A stretch of DNA of 64,000 nt from Glandiceps talaboti (taxonomy: Eukaryota; Hemichordata; Enteropneusta; Spengelidae). Made by a program: the position numbers and the translations under genes. The stretch lies in contig NC_135561.1 of assembly GCF_964340395.1 (NCBI RefSeq), positions 23,814,986-23,878,985 of the forward strand. The letters run 5' to 3'. The notes under the pieces were generated by a model. The model searched no databases, was not told where the DNA came from, and saw only the letters and a program-made list of their open reading frames with translations. This document shows positions 12,690-24,930 of this stretch, one piece after another. The stretch's first letter is position 1. The number at the start of each line of letters is the position of its first letter.

Positions 12690-13170
12690 CACTTCCCCCT
12701 TCCCCCTCCCACACACACACAAACAAACACAAGTCACACACACACATACACATACACATACATTTTACAAATAAACATGTCACACACCCATCCATACACA
12801 TCTACACACAAGTCACACACCCATCCACACACATCTACACGTCTCACACCCATCCACACACAAATCACACCCATCCACACCCACACACCTACACACAAAT
12901 CACACACCCATTCACTCAATTACACACAAGTCACACACCCATCCACTCACACCTACACACAAGTCACACACCATCCATACACCTACACACAAGTCACACA
13001 CCCATCCACTCACATCTACACAAATCACATACCCACACAAGTCACACACACCTACACACAAATCACACATCCACACACAAATCACATACCCATCCACTCA
13101 CACCTACACACAAGTCACACACCCATCACACAAGTCACCCCCACACAACATACATACACGCATACACACA
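12690..13170. repeat. CA-rich minisatellite (about 30-bp unit)
   Basis: Imperfect units of the form cacacccatccactcacacc, tacacacaagt. Low-complexity sequence open in several frames on both strands. It lies in the intron between exons 4 and 5, about 140 bp from the polyQ exon. Confidence 0.9.
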
Positions 13171-13308
13171 CACCCTTGAAAACATACAAGATTAAAGCGA
13201 TTCTTGTAATATATTTTCTTGACAAACACCTCATCCTCACTTAGATGCAAGTACAACTATTTCGGTCTTTTCATTAGACTTTGTGATAGAGAAGATAACA
13301 ATATGTAC

Positions 13309-13371
13309 CTGTTGCTGTGAAAGGAGTAGTTGTTGTGGTATTTGTCCCGGTGCTATTGATAGTTGGATGGC

Positions 13372-13409
<38 letters not shown>

Positions 13410-13500
13410 GCTGCTGCTGCACTGGCTGATTATGTAGTTGAATTTGTTGATGTCCATCAGCTTGACTCACTTGGACTTGTATTTGATTTTGTCCTAATGC
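13309..13500 (-). CDS. POU2F: POU2F-like gene, exon 4 (polyglutamine)
   Basis: A 192-nt, 64-codon exon in phase 0 at both ends. The acceptor is TTGCTTTCAG|GCATTAG and the donor CAGCAACAG|GTACAT. It begins ALGQNQIQVQVSQADGHQQ and contains an uninterrupted run of about 16 glutamines (three CAG then thirteen CAA), then AIQLSIAPGQIPQQLLLSQQQ. The alternating Gln/hydrophobic pattern is typical of Sp1/Oct-type glutamine-rich activation domains. The CAA run is pure enough to vary in length between individuals. Confidence 0.7.
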
Positions 13501-13556
13501 CTGAAAGCAAGGAAAATTTGTATTTGATACTATTCTATTCATGATACATCTATCTG

Positions 13557-16500
13557 TGATAGCGCTGGGTTTCTAACATCATTAGCCACCTCTGTGCTAG
13601 CACTGGGTTTCAAACATCATTAGCCACCTCTGTGCTAGCGCTGGGTTTCTAACATCATTAGCCACCTCTGTGATAGCACTGGGTTTCTACTATCGATTGC
13701 GTTGACCCGTCCCGTTTGAGGGAACTAGACACATCGTGATAACTGTGCTCTTCATAACATTATTTTGCATAAATTTCACCAGTGGGATCTGCAAGTGGGG
13801 TTTCAAAGATATCGGCACTGCGGGAAATGTAAACACTTCTCTGTACCATAAGAAAGCGTCATTGATACTGTTACAACTACCATGTATTTCCTCCGCCAAC
13901 TTTGACAGATGAAGAGTCTGTGTTACAAAAAACTGTTCCGGATTTGTACATTGTTTGTACATGTTGATTTTGAAGTTCTGGTTTTGGTCTTAGTTTTAAA
14001 CTGTCGGGAGTGTCTCATAATTCTTGCTGAACCATCGATGGTTTTAGCCTACGTATTACCTATTAGCTTGGTATTAGTGACTGTAACTGAACTTGAAGTG
14101 TGTCCTGCATGTAGTGAGTATCTGTTACGTACGATTAACGTGTTACTTCATGCTTGACAGTATGCCGCAACATCAACCTTAGGGGCCGTGTCATTTTAAA
14201 ACTGACGCACAAGAAACGTAATTTCTTCGTTTTCGTTTTATTCGCACGTTTCCATAATTTATACACAGTTGATTTTGACTGTCGAACCACGACAGTGATG
14301 AACACGTTAGCGGCTTTCAAAGCCATGCATGTTTCAACTATCACTTGAAAACATCTACAAATCTGTTTGGAATTACTAAACTACTGCTGAATAATTATTT
14401 CACATGTTTCAGGCGATCGAACTGTTTGATTTTCACGTTAATAGAAGGATTGAATCAACATCAGTCGAACGATCAACTTGTTGTTAGTACTGAAAAAAAC
14501 GTTCGCAATACCATGCTATCTACGACAATTTACTCGAAGTTTAGAGGTCACGTCAAACGTGACATCTCATCGGTAATTTCCGGATTTACATTTGTATTCA
14601 TTTCACTTTATACCAAAATGTGGCCTAACTTAGAACTTTAGGTGTATTTTAGCGATGTCCTCTCCGTAGTCTATTCAACTCAATTATCGTGAATGTCGGC
14701 TTGTACCACCCTTCGGTAATTTTCGTTGACAAGGTCACATGCCGTTACGTACGTAGTATAGAGTGCAGTGTTGTTTATATTTGCGTATGTTGGACCTCAT
14801 CGTGTCTAAACAGCTAACCCGTCTAGAATTTGGCATAAGGTAATCCTCAAAGCTAGAGTTGCAGGTACAAGAAAACAAACAATGTCTGCAATATTACATG
14901 TACAGTGTAATCCCTTGCTTTGGCAGTCGGTTTACGTGAATCATCCAAGTCGGAAGAAATTGGTTGACGTGTGCGTCCAAGTATCATCATTTATACTATA
15001 GGGACGACCAAACAAACCGTAAAAAGTCTTTTGAATTCAGGAACTTCTGTTTAACGTGAAAACCAAAAAGTTCGATCGCCTGAAATAATTATTCAGCAAT
15101 AGTTTAGTAATTCCAAACAGATTTGTAGATGTTTTCAAGTGATAGTTGAAACATGAATGACTGTGAAACCGCTAACGTGTTCATCACTGTCGTAGTGCGA
15201 CAGTGAAAACATGGAAGTTGAAACAGTTTCAATGATGCTTTGTTATGGTACAGAGAAGTGTTTACATTTTCCGCAGTGCCGATATCTTTGAAACCCCACT
15301 TACAGATCCCACTGGTGAAATTTATGCAAAATAATGTTGTGAAGACCACAGTTATCACGATGTGTCTAGTTCCCTCAAACGGGACGGGTCAACGCAATCG
15401 ATAGTAACATCATTAGCCACATCTGTGCTAGCACTGGGATTCAAACATAATTAGCCACCTCTCTGTGATAGCGCTGGGTTTCTAACATCATTAGCCACCT
15501 CTGTGCTAGCACTGGGTTTCAAACATCATTAGCCACCTCTGTGCTAGCGCTGGGTTTCTAACATCATTAGCCACCTTTGTGCTAGCACTGGGTTTCAAAC
15601 ATCATTAGCCACCTCTGTGATAGCACTGGGTTTCTAACATCATTAGCCACCTCTGTGATAGCACTGGGTTTCTAACATCATTAGCCACATCTGTGCTAGC
15701 ACTGGGTTTCAAACATCATTAGCCACATCTGTGATAGCACTGGGTTTCTAACATCATTAGCCACCTCTGTGCTAGCACTGGGTTTCAAACATCATTAGCC
15801 ACATCTGTAATAGCGCTGGGTTTCTAACATCATTAGCCACCTCTCTGTGATAGCACTGGGTTTCTAACATCATTAGCCACCTTTGTGCTAGCACTGGGTT
15901 TCTAACATCATTAGCCACCTCTGTAATAGCGCTGGGTTTCTAACATCATTAGCCACCTTTGTGCTAGCACTGGGTTTCTAACATCATTAGCCACCTCTGT
16001 GATAGCACTGGGTTTCTAACATCATTAGCCACCTCTGTGATAGCACTGGATTTCTAACATCATTAGCCACCTCTGTGCTAGCGCTGGGTTTCTAACATCA
16101 TTAGCCACCTCTGTGATAGCGCTGGGTTTCTAACATCATTAGCCACCTCTGTGCTAGCCCTGGGTTTCTAACATCATTAGCCACCTCTGTGCTAGCGCTG
16201 GGTTTCTAACATCATTAGCCACCTCTGTGATAGCACTGGGTTTCTAACATCATCAGCCACCTCTCTGTGATAGCACTGGGTTTCTAACATCATTAGCCAC
16301 ATCTGTGCTAGCCCTGGGTTTCTAACATCATTAGCCACCTCTGTGATAGCACTGGGTTTCTAACATCATTAGCCACCTCTCTGTGATAGTGCTGGGTTTC
16401 TAACATCATTAGCCACCTCTGTGCTAGCCCTGGGTTTCTAACATCATTAGCCACCTCTCTGTGATAGCACTGGGTTTCTAACATCATTAGCCACCTCTGT

Positions 16501-18245
16501 GATAGCACTGGATTTCTAACATCATTAGCCACCTCTGTGCTAGCGCTGGGTTTCTAACATCATTAGCCACCTCTGTGATAGCGCTGGGTTTCTAACATCA
16601 TTAGCCACCTCTGTGCTAGCCCTGGGTTTCTAACATCATTAGCCACCTCTGTGCTAGCGCTGGGTTTCTAACATCATTAGCCACCTCTGTGATAGCACTG
16701 GGTTTCTAACATCATCAGCCACCTCTCTGTGATAGCACTGGGTTTCTAACATCATTAGCCACATCTGTGCTAGCCCTGGGTTTCTAACATCATTAGCCAC
16801 CTCTGTGATAGCACTGGGTTTCTAACATCATTAGCCACCTCTCTGTGATAGTGCTGGGTTTCTAACATCATTAGCCACCTCTGTGCTAGCCCTGGGTTTC
16901 TAACATCATTAGCCACCTCTCTGTGATAGCACTGGGTTTCTAACATCATTAGCCACCTCTCTGTGATAGTGCTGGGTTTCTAACATCATTAGCCACATCT
17001 GTGCTAGCCCTGGGTTTCTAACATCATTAGCCACCTCTCTGTGATAGCGCTGGGTTTCTAACATCATTAGCCACCTCTGTGCTAGCACTGGGTTTCTAAC
17101 ATCATTAGCCACCTCTGTGAAAGCACTGGGTTTCTAACATCATTAGCCACCTCTCTGTGATAGCACTGGGTTTCTAACATCATTAGCCACATCTGTGCTA
17201 GCACTGGGTTTCTAACATCATTAGCCACCTCTGTGATAGCACTGTGTTTCTAACATCATTAGCCACCTCTCTGTGATAGCACTGGGTTTCTAACATCATT
17301 AGCCACCTCTCTGTGATAGCCCTGGGTTTCTAACATCATTAGCCACCTCTGTGCTAGCGCTGGGTTTCTAACATCATTAGCCACCTCTGTGATAGCACTG
17401 GGTTTCTAACATCATTAGCCACCTCTCTGTGATAGTGCTGGGTTTCTAACATCATTAGCCACCTCTGTGCTAGCCCTGGGTTTCTAACATCATTAGCCAC
17501 CTCTCTGTGATAGCACTGGGTTTCTAACATCATTAGCCACCTCTCTGTGATAGTGCTGGGTTTCTAACATCATTAGCCACAGCTGTGCTAGCCCTGGGTT
17601 TCTAACATCATTAGCCACCTCTCTGTGATAGCGCTGGGTTTCTAACATCATTAGCCACCTCTGTGCTAGCAGTGGGTTTCTAACATCATTAGCCACCTCT
17701 CTGTGATAGCACTGGGTTTCTAACATCATTAGCCACATCTGTGCTAGCACTGGGTTTCTAAGATCATTAGCCACCTCTGTGATAGCACTGTGTTTCTAAC
17801 ATCATTAGCCACCTCTCTGTGATAGCACTGGGTTTCTAACATCATTAGCCACCTCTCTGTGATAGCCCTGGGTTTCTAACATCATTAGCCACCTCTGTGC
17901 TAGCGCTGGGTTTCTAACATCATTAGCCACCTCTGTGATAGCACTGGGTTTCTAACATCATTAGCCACCTCTCTGTGATAGCACTGGGTTTCTAACATCA
18001 TTAGCCACCTCTCTGTGATAGCACTGGGTTTCTAACATCATTAGCCACCTCTGTGATAGCACTGGGTTTCTAACATCATTAGCCACTTCTGTGCTAGCAC
18101 TGGGTTTCTAACATCATTAGCCACATCTGTGCTAGCACTGGGTTTCTAACATCATTAGCCACTTCTGTGCTAGCGCTGGGTTTCTAACATCATTAGCCAC
18201 TTCTGTGCTAGCGCTGGGTTTCTAACATCATTAGCCACCTCTGTA
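13557..18245. repeat. 38/40-bp minisatellite filling intron 3
   Basis: The unit is about 38 bp (catcattagccacctctgtg, then ctagcactgggtttctaa), with 40-bp variants that contain ctctctgtg. Excluding the 13690-15404 insertion there is about 3 kb, roughly 75-80 units. Higher-order duplications are visible: a rare ctggatttc variant recurs about 462 bp apart (16044, 16506), and a ctgtgtttc variant recurs about 546 bp apart (17241, 17787). The MANDVRNP-type ORFs on the minus strand are translations of the repeat. Confidence 0.95.
13690..15404. mobile_element. Long-inverted-repeat (fold-back) element, copy 1, TA target
   Basis: The ends are CTATCGATTGCGTTGACCCG and its complement, bordered by TA (13688-13689, 15405-15406). 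Removing it restores a minisatellite unit (ggtttcTAacatc). Arms are long. The left arm (13690-13900 and about 14240-14450) matches the inverted right arm (about 15045-15404) in several blocks, including tattcagcaatagtttagt and gatatctttgaaaccccac. No transposase is recognised. The TA duplication fits Tc1/mariner-type integration, but the family is not identified. Other copies: 31303-32523 and 59597-60512. Confidence 0.85.
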
Positions 18246-18310
18246 TAGTTACCTGTAGTTGATGACTCGGTTATATATTAATATATATAAGATATAGTTA
18301 CCTGTAGTTG
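18244..18310. repeat. Duplicated splice-donor segment
   Basis: tatagttacctgtagttg occurs at 18244-18261 and at 18293-18310, separated by an AT-rich 31-base spacer. The second copy is the exon 3 donor junction (CAACTACAG|GTAACTATA on the minus strand). The first is an exact decoy 49 bases into the intron, at the satellite border. Confidence 0.85.
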
Positions 18311-18603
18311 TTGTTGTTGAGCTGTTGACAGGTCTTCTTCCTTTGCTGTTAGCGTCAGTGTTGGAACGGTGGCATTGTGGACAATGGCTTGTGTATGTGC
18401 AGCTAGATTGGTGGGCACAGCTTGAATTAATACCTGTGGTGTAGGTTGTGATGCTGTAACAGCTACTGCTTGTGGTGCTGCAGGTGTCTGTTCTACATGG
18501 TGTATAACTGTGTTTTCTGTGGCAGCCTCTGAAGTGGCGGTGTGATGACTGGTGGTTGAGAAATCTAAGCCATTCACATTGGCTGTAGCTTGTTTCACTT
18601 GAC
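18302..18603 (-). CDS. POU2F: POU2F-like gene, exon 3 (Gln/Thr/Ala-rich, contains NGLDF)
   Basis: A 302-nt exon: acceptor TCATGAAG|GTCAAG, donor CAACTACAG|GTAACT, phase 1 in and phase 0 out. It encodes about 100 residues. Near the start is NVNGLDF, shared with Oct-1. A Thr/Ala/Val/Pro-rich activation-type segment follows (VEQTPAAPQAVAVTAS, QVLIQAVPTNLAAHTQAIVH), then VPTLTLTAKEEDLSTAQQQQ, which recalls the GLTLTPAQQQ motif of Oct-1. No hydrophobic or enzymatic domain is present. The expected role, inferred, is a nuclear transactivation segment. An 18-base copy of the donor region lies 49 bases downstream in the intron, next to the minisatellite. Confidence 0.65.
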
Positions 18604-18699
18604 CTTCATGAATAGACATAATATAAAGTGTTAATAGAGTAACAATTACCAGCATTGTGTTCACATTATTCATATTAGCACTGCAATGTCACAATGAAA

Positions 18700-19780
18700 A
18701 CATTCATGGCACTATACAATGTAAATGAGCCTGTGAGTGTGTGTATGAACTGAGACACTGTACCAAATATTACCTGGCACGCACGCTGATTCGTTAACTC
18801 AAGGGTTTGATTGCGTAGTAGCATTCAAATACGGGAACATATGTGCACTATAGTTACTTGCTCCGAAATTTTGAAACATACATACAAACGAAAATAGATT
18901 TTGCTTGATCATTTCACTTATCCACTCGTACTTTTACCTTTTAAACATGCAATTCATGGAAATTTCCATAGATATATCATTTTGAGAACTGTACACTACC
19001 GGTAACATGAAACTCCATGTTTACTCGCACGAATCTCTCAGGCATCCTGTGATGATTGAGCAACTGCCTGTTTGGCAAAATACGGAAATACTGCGATGAC
19101 TTGTTCAAATCACCCTCATGTGGACATATTTTCTTGCGGGCTCACGTTACTACACTTCAAATGGAATTTGCACGCATGCTCATGTTACACACTCCGTGAC
19201 ATAAGCGTACATTGTGCATCTCCTGTAATGATTATGTCTATGAGAATATTCTTGTCTTGGTCATTTTTTCTAAATGATCAATTTACACGTAATTTCGATT
19301 TGAGATACATGTTTACTAGTCGATCGAGGCGATGCACTTGTCAAAATGGAAAGTTGAATATCACAACATGATCATATTGATCAGTGATGATGTTATGTGT
19401 ATATTTTCTGTGTTTTGATGTACAATTACAGGCTTTGCGGTGGTGTTATTTCTCCAGTACCTACCATTTAATCATTGCTTTGGAAAAATGACTTTTGGGA
19501 ACACAGTCCTCCAAGTTTATATTCATCCATTGTACAATTTACAAAGTACATGACTGGCAGTGAAGGACAAACCTCACCAGATTTAAACTGAATGCCTCCC
19601 GTAAGGGAATCACTAATTATGTAAATAAATTAAACTAAAAAACTATGGTAACAGGCTTTGTTTTTTGGACAAGCGTGCTTTCTTAGGTTAATATATGTAT
19701 AAGTCTATGATACTGCTTAATTACTAAATATCATTCATTATTCAAAATACTCATTAAAGGAAAAAGTTGTAGCAACAAAC
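18700..19780. other. Intron 2 sequence, no feature recognised
   Basis: Apparently single-copy, AT-rich DNA. A 99-codon plus ORF at 19072-19371 has no recognisable domain and no splice or Kozak support. Confidence 0.5.
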
Positions 19781-19789
19781 TTCATAGGA

Positions 19790-20755
19790 CAGGTGCGTAT
19801 TATTATGATGTACGTATCACATTATACGAAATTTGAAGCTTGCAGTTTTAAGATACGACCTAGTTACCTAAAATCATTAAATATGCAAATTTTTCATTAA
19901 AACTAAGCTATATAAAAGATTTTATAGGACATATCCGCTTTGTTATGGTTAATGTATGTACTAAATTGTATTGAAATTGAAGTATGCAGTCTTAAGATAT
20001 AGCCTAATTACTGAAAATCATTAATTATGCAAATTATTCATTAACACTGTAAGGTACATCAACTAACTTTATATGACATACACAATTTGTTATGGTCAAT
20101 GTATGTACTGAATTATATTGGAATTAAAGTATGTATTCTTAAGATATAGCCTAATTACCGAAAATCATTAATTATGCAAATTATTCATTAACATTGTACG
20201 GTGCATCAACAAACTTGATAGGACATATGTGTTTTCTTATGGTTAACGTATGTACTAAATTATGTTGAATTTGAAGTATGTATTCTTAAGATATAGCCTA
20301 ATTACCGAAAATAATTAATTATGCAAATTATTCATTAACACTGAAAGGTAAACCAACAAGCTTTACAGGACATATGTGATTGTTATGGTTAACGTGTGTA
20401 CTGAATTATATTGGAATTGAAGTATGTATTCTTAAGATATAGCCTAATTACTGAAAATCATTAATTATGCAAATTATTCATTAACACAGTACGGTGCATC
20501 AACAAACTTGATAGGACGTATGTGTTTTCTTATGGTTAACGTATGTACTAAATTATGTTGAATTTGAAGTATGTAGTCTTAAGATATTGCGTAATTAGTT
20601 GATTTCATTAATATGCAAATTTCTCTAATTAAACATTAACAGATCTGGCTCAAAACCTAATCAGGTCTAGCTATTATCCTAAAGATTATATATCCCAAAT
20701 TCCATTACAATTGAGCCAGCCGATTTCTAGAAAATGATGACACAGACACACAGAA

Positions 20756-20796
<41 letters not shown>

Positions 20797-20800
20797 CACA
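19790..20800 (+). repeat. 147-bp tandem repeat (family D) with (GACA)n tail
   Basis: Units of 146-147 bp marked by cattaattatgcaaattattc at 20021, 20168, 20315 and 20461. Each also has cttaagatatagcctaatta and ggacatatgtg. The array ends with acctaatcaggtctagc, catt-caattgagccagccg and a (GACA)n run at 20757-20796. A diverged copy ending in (CA)n is at 25660-26205, so the simple-repeat tail is an inherited part of the family. Confidence 0.85.
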
Positions 20801-20840
20801 GACACACCTTCCCCTTTTAATACCTCCCGTACCCTTTGTG

Positions 20841-21818
20841 AACAAGCCATTGAGAATGACATAGTCCCCGCTATGATTGGGTTTTAAGGAATTAGCACTA
20901 CTCTGATCACGCAACAACACTTGTGAACCTAAATCAAACAGACTTAGATATGTTGTGTCTGCTTGTCGGACATGGAACATGCCTACAACAATAAAGGATT
21001 GGTCGGGTATGGGGGATCATATCAATATGAAAATGGATATGCAAATGTATGTCATAGAACACTGTCCTAATACCAACTCTGAATGAGATCTGTTCAAGCA
21101 TGTCTGAGTTATGGCTTTGGACATGGAAAATTTGCAAACAAAATGGCTGCCAGGCAGCCATATTGGATCGTATCACAATGAAAATGGATATGCACATGTA
21201 TGTCATAGAACACTGTCCTAATACCAACTTTGAATGAGATCTGTTCAAGCATGTCTGAGTTATGGCTTTGGACATGGAAAATTTGCAAACAAAATGGCTG
21301 CCAGGCAGCCATATTGGATCGTATCACAATGAAAATGGATATGCACATGTATGTCATAGAACACTGTCCTAATACCCCAACTTTGAATGAGATCTGTGTG
21401 AGCATGTCTAAGTTATGGCTTTGGACATGAAAATTCACAAACAAAATGGCTGCCAGGCGGCCATATTGGATCGTATCATGACAACAATGAATATGCACAT
21501 GTATGCCATAGAACACTGTCCTAATACCAACTCTGAATGAGATCTGTGTGAGCATGTCTGAGTTATGGCTTTAGACAGGGAAAATTCGCAAACAAAATGG
21601 CTGCTAGGCGGCCATATTGGATCGTATCATAAAACAAATTGACGTGCATATGTATGCCATAGCATGTTGCCCCTGTACCAAGTTTGAAAAAAATCGGTAC
21701 AGGCATCTCCAAGAAACGGCTGCGGACGGACGGACGGACGCACGGACACACGGACGCACGGACGGACAGACGGAACCCAATCCATAAGTCCCCATTCCGG
21801 ACTTCGTCCGCGGGGACT
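20841..21818 (+). repeat. Dispersed repeat family A, copy 2
   Basis: Nearly identical to 2862-3950 from aacaagccattgagaatgac to the terminal GGACTTCGTCC hairpin. It has a 15-base insertion near 20896 and one fewer internal 151-bp unit. High similarity between copies indicates recent spread or conversion. Family B copy 3 follows immediately. Confidence 0.9.
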
Positions 21819-21825
21819 AAATACA

Positions 21826-22612
21826 CCACCATTTGGCTGTTGTTATGGGCGTGGTCATGGTTGCTACGGTATTTGCATACATTTTTTGAATGTTTACTCA
21901 TTTGCCTACCATATAATGTTATTTGACCAAAATATATTGCCATTTGGTTGTTGCTAAGGGCGTGGTCATGGTCGCTAAGGCCAATTTTGTCAAAATATTT
22001 TGAAGAATAACACTCAGAAACATCTCACCAAGTTTCAGACTCGGTGACCATGTACTTTATGAGATATAAGTTTTTGACCAAAAATGAACATTTTTACACC
22101 TAATTTGCATATCACTCATGGAATCATGGTATGCTTAATATTTCTTTGTCCACACATCCCTAGATACATTCCCATTAAATTTCAGCCCAATCTGCTCAGT
22201 AGTTTTGGAATTATAGATTTTTAACCAAAAAGACACACTTTTAGCCCTAATTTGCATATCACTGATGGAATCATCCCGTCATGAAGAAATCTTACTTTAC
22301 TCCCCCTTAAGAATGTTCCCACCAAATTTCACACCAATCTGTCCAATAGTTTCTGAGTTTAAGTTTTTTGACCAAAAATCACATTTTTGACCCAAATCAC
22401 ACACCTGTGATGTGATCATTTTGATTTGAACAATTTCCCAACTAGACACCCAAGGTAATGGACCCACCAAATATAGTGGCAATCGGTTCGGCGGTTTTTG
22501 ACTTTAAGTTGTTTACACACACACATCCACACACACACACACACACAGACAGACGCCAGGCGATCCCTATAGCTCTACTGAACCTCAGTTCAGTTGTGCT
22601 AAAAAACGTATT
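21826..22612 (+). repeat. Dispersed repeat family B, copy 3
   Basis: Starts in catttggctgttgttatggg and follows the same order as copy 2 through a short (CA)n at 22514-22545 to gaacctcagttcagttgtgct at about 22580-22600. It lacks one of the tandem left-half units of copy 2. Confidence 0.85.
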
Positions 22613-23615
22613 TACAAGAAAGACAACAACGTGGTGGACAGCTGATAAGAACGCACTGTTGTCATGGTTGCATCTATAAATAGTGTTCACTGACATGATG
22701 TAAATGTAATCAAATTGTATCAATGTGTACAAAAGACGTGTCCGCAATTTAGCCACTCAATTAGAAAAATAATAAAGTTCAGAAAAACGAAGTCAGGGGT
22801 TTCTGTTTCATTGCACGGCTGTCTGCTGCTTTTCTGTGTAAACTACAATAACAACTGGGTAGGTTCCGGTCAGGCTGCGACTCTAGCCATAACAAACACG
22901 GAGAAAACATAGCTGCCGCTTTGCCGTGTGATGGTACTGGTTCACACGGGACATCGTTTTCTTTATCCTCAGTTTCACGATCGAGTGAGGATTCCTTCCT
23001 AGACATCGCAGATTTATAGGTAGGCCGAAGCTGAAAAAGTTTTACACCTTTGAAAATCTTTATTGGAAAAAGAAACAAAACTCCTTTCACTTCTGACCGA
23101 CAATCATCTTTTCGGTATCACAGTCAATGGTCAAAGTAGCAATGCCGCAACTACGGTTGCGTTATATCTCATGCCGACAAGTTGTTTGAAAGTCGCCACT
23201 TTAGTCAGAGTGTGACATGCCGTTCTCACCATTTCACAATCATTTCAAATCTTTTATGAATCATACAAAAGACAAAAGACAACGGGGCGGTCAATAGGAG
23301 AACAACTTTATTGAGATGTTATTGAAGGTGTGATCATTCCAACGCACTTGCTGTAGTCGTCTTTTGTTTTACCGTACGTCATTAACATCACGTCATTCAA
23401 GTGGTGGACAGTGATTGTTTACAAACAATACATACTGTAGCTCCAAGACAAACCGCGCTCATTCACACATGGTTCGTCATTCATCAAACTTCACATTTTT
23501 ACCGAAACATTACTTTGACATAAGAACAATAGATTTTTTCAGGGGACATGTAGTCAGTTCGGATGACCGATCAATTCGGATAATCGACATTCGGATAAAC
23601 AACGTTTTACTGTAT
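22613..23615 (-). mobile_element. pogo/Tigger-like element remnant
   Basis: The right end is ggataatcgacattcggata...acgttttactg|ta. Read on the minus strand, this is CAGTAAAACG followed by TTATCCGAA-type repeats bordered by TA, the standard terminus of pogo/Tigger DNA transposons. The left part carries the transposase C-terminal fragment. About 370 bp (22613-22990) recurs inverted at 57590-57960, and TATCCGAAC motifs recur at 58185-58210. Confidence 0.6.
22779..23006 (-). pseudogene. Transposase C-terminal fragment in the pogo-like remnant
   Basis: The frame reads MSRKESSLDRETEDKEND, then PCLLWLESQPDRNL and ends AMKQKPLTSFF. A terminal K-Q-x-x-L/I-T-x-F-F motif is common in pogo/Tigger and other DNA-transposase proteins. 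A plausible acceptor (aactttttcag) lies about 27 bases upstream of the Met. No DDE domain is left. The inverted copy at 57590-57834 is frame-shifted, so neither is functional as a transposase. Confidence 0.45.
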
Positions 23616-23618
23616 ATG

Positions 23619-24925
23619 CAGGGCTCGAAATTAACGGTAGCCCCGTGTCATTTGGCTACCAAATGTTGACACGGGGCTACTACTTTTCGTATTTGGTAGC
23701 CCACTTGGGCTACCGACGTAAACAGTAAGCTGACATGTCAGGCCTTCGTCGTGTCGCTAATATAACCAACACAATACGTTCCCACTGAACATCGAACGTC
23801 AACGCGTCTTACCAATGTGTACGTACGTGGTCTTAAAAATTATATAAAATGTAACAAAATTGTCAACAATACAACCATGGCAACACAGTCCATGACCTAC
23901 CACACGCATGCACGGCCGCGTGTGTGTTGTACGGACGAACATACCAGCTGATTACTAGCACGCGTTCACTGTGACAACGTAACTTGCATGAAATGTAACA
24001 ATACATTTTTAACAAAAGTTGCTACATTCAGTGTTCATGTTTGATAAAATTGCGTCTATTTATCACAGCCGTACAGGCCCGCCGCTAATATCAAAACTGA
24101 CGTTTCGTCTGGCACAATGAGTCTCTTAAATTACTTTCAAAAAAAATCAACAACAACCTCATCACCGGATGAGCAGTCGAGTCGCCCGAAAAGACTGCTG
24201 ATGGGCTACCAAACGAAAGTTTACAGTTGAAGTTTTAGTGAGAATGAAATGGTGACGTGATGGTTTGAATTTATCTGAGTGAAGTTTTCAGCATGGACCG
24301 TCTGCCGATGTGGTCTTAGACTCTGTTTGATTATCTCTTCGCCCATGAATGGAAGCTGGGCCTTTGCCGTAATGGCCGTCATGTATTGATACAAAACCTG
24401 TCTAACCTGTCTGTTAATAAGTAACCAATCACGTGGATAGATAATGATAACAGCACATAGTTTCTAAACTACCCAAGACGTAGTCTCCACATCAGGAAAT
24501 GGCCATGGGGCTTATGAAACTGTTTATACGTTTTCCATACGTTGAATCATATTCAAATTTTACAGGTCTCACTGCACCAAGAGATTTAGCTAATAGTTAC
24601 TAGTAAGAACTGGGACTAGATGTCTTATTCTTCATTGCAATAATAACCGTACGTTGTTTGCTAACAGTAAGCCTCACATGTCCCCTCTTTATGACACGTC
24701 CCCAGACACATACATGCAAAAAATTGCTTATGGCACACATAACGCGTTAACGTGACTCAATCAATCATCGAATTCAATACATCATATAGTTATATATATA
24801 TATACAAACACCGTTAATTTAGGAATGCATGCATATGGGCTACCAATCACTGCTCTTGGGCTACCAAATTTAAATGATGGTAGCCCACCTGGGCTACCAT
24901 GAAAAAACCCGAATTTCGAGCCCTG
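23619..24925 (+). mobile_element. hAT-type transposon with CAGGGCTCGAAATT ends
   Basis: The ends are CAGGGCTCGAAATT and AATTTCGAGCCCTG, bordered by ATATG on both sides (23614-23618, 24926-24930), a 5-bp duplication. Subterminal repeats of the type tttggtagccca/gggctaccaa occur near both ends. 1307 bp long, so internally deleted: the only coding trace is a short ORF at 24117-24230. It begins three bases after the pogo-like end. Confidence 0.8.
24117..24230 (+). pseudogene. N-terminal remnant of hAT-type transposase
   Basis: A 37-codon ORF begins MSLLNYFQKKSTTTSSPDEQ and stops soon after a basic SRPKR segment. A short hydrophobic/basic opening of this kind (L-x-x-Y/F-F-x-K) is usual at the start of ZMYM/ZNF862-like hAT proteins. 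No BED zinc finger or hATC dimerisation domain follows. Confidence 0.4.
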
Positions 24926-24930
24926 ATATG

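Noticed and set aside
16308-17774. Minus ORFs MANDVRNPVLSQRWLMMLETQ
   Set aside because: Translation of the 38/40-bp minisatellite.
19072-19371. 99-codon plus ORF
   Set aside because: No domain, ordinary intronic composition, no splice signals.
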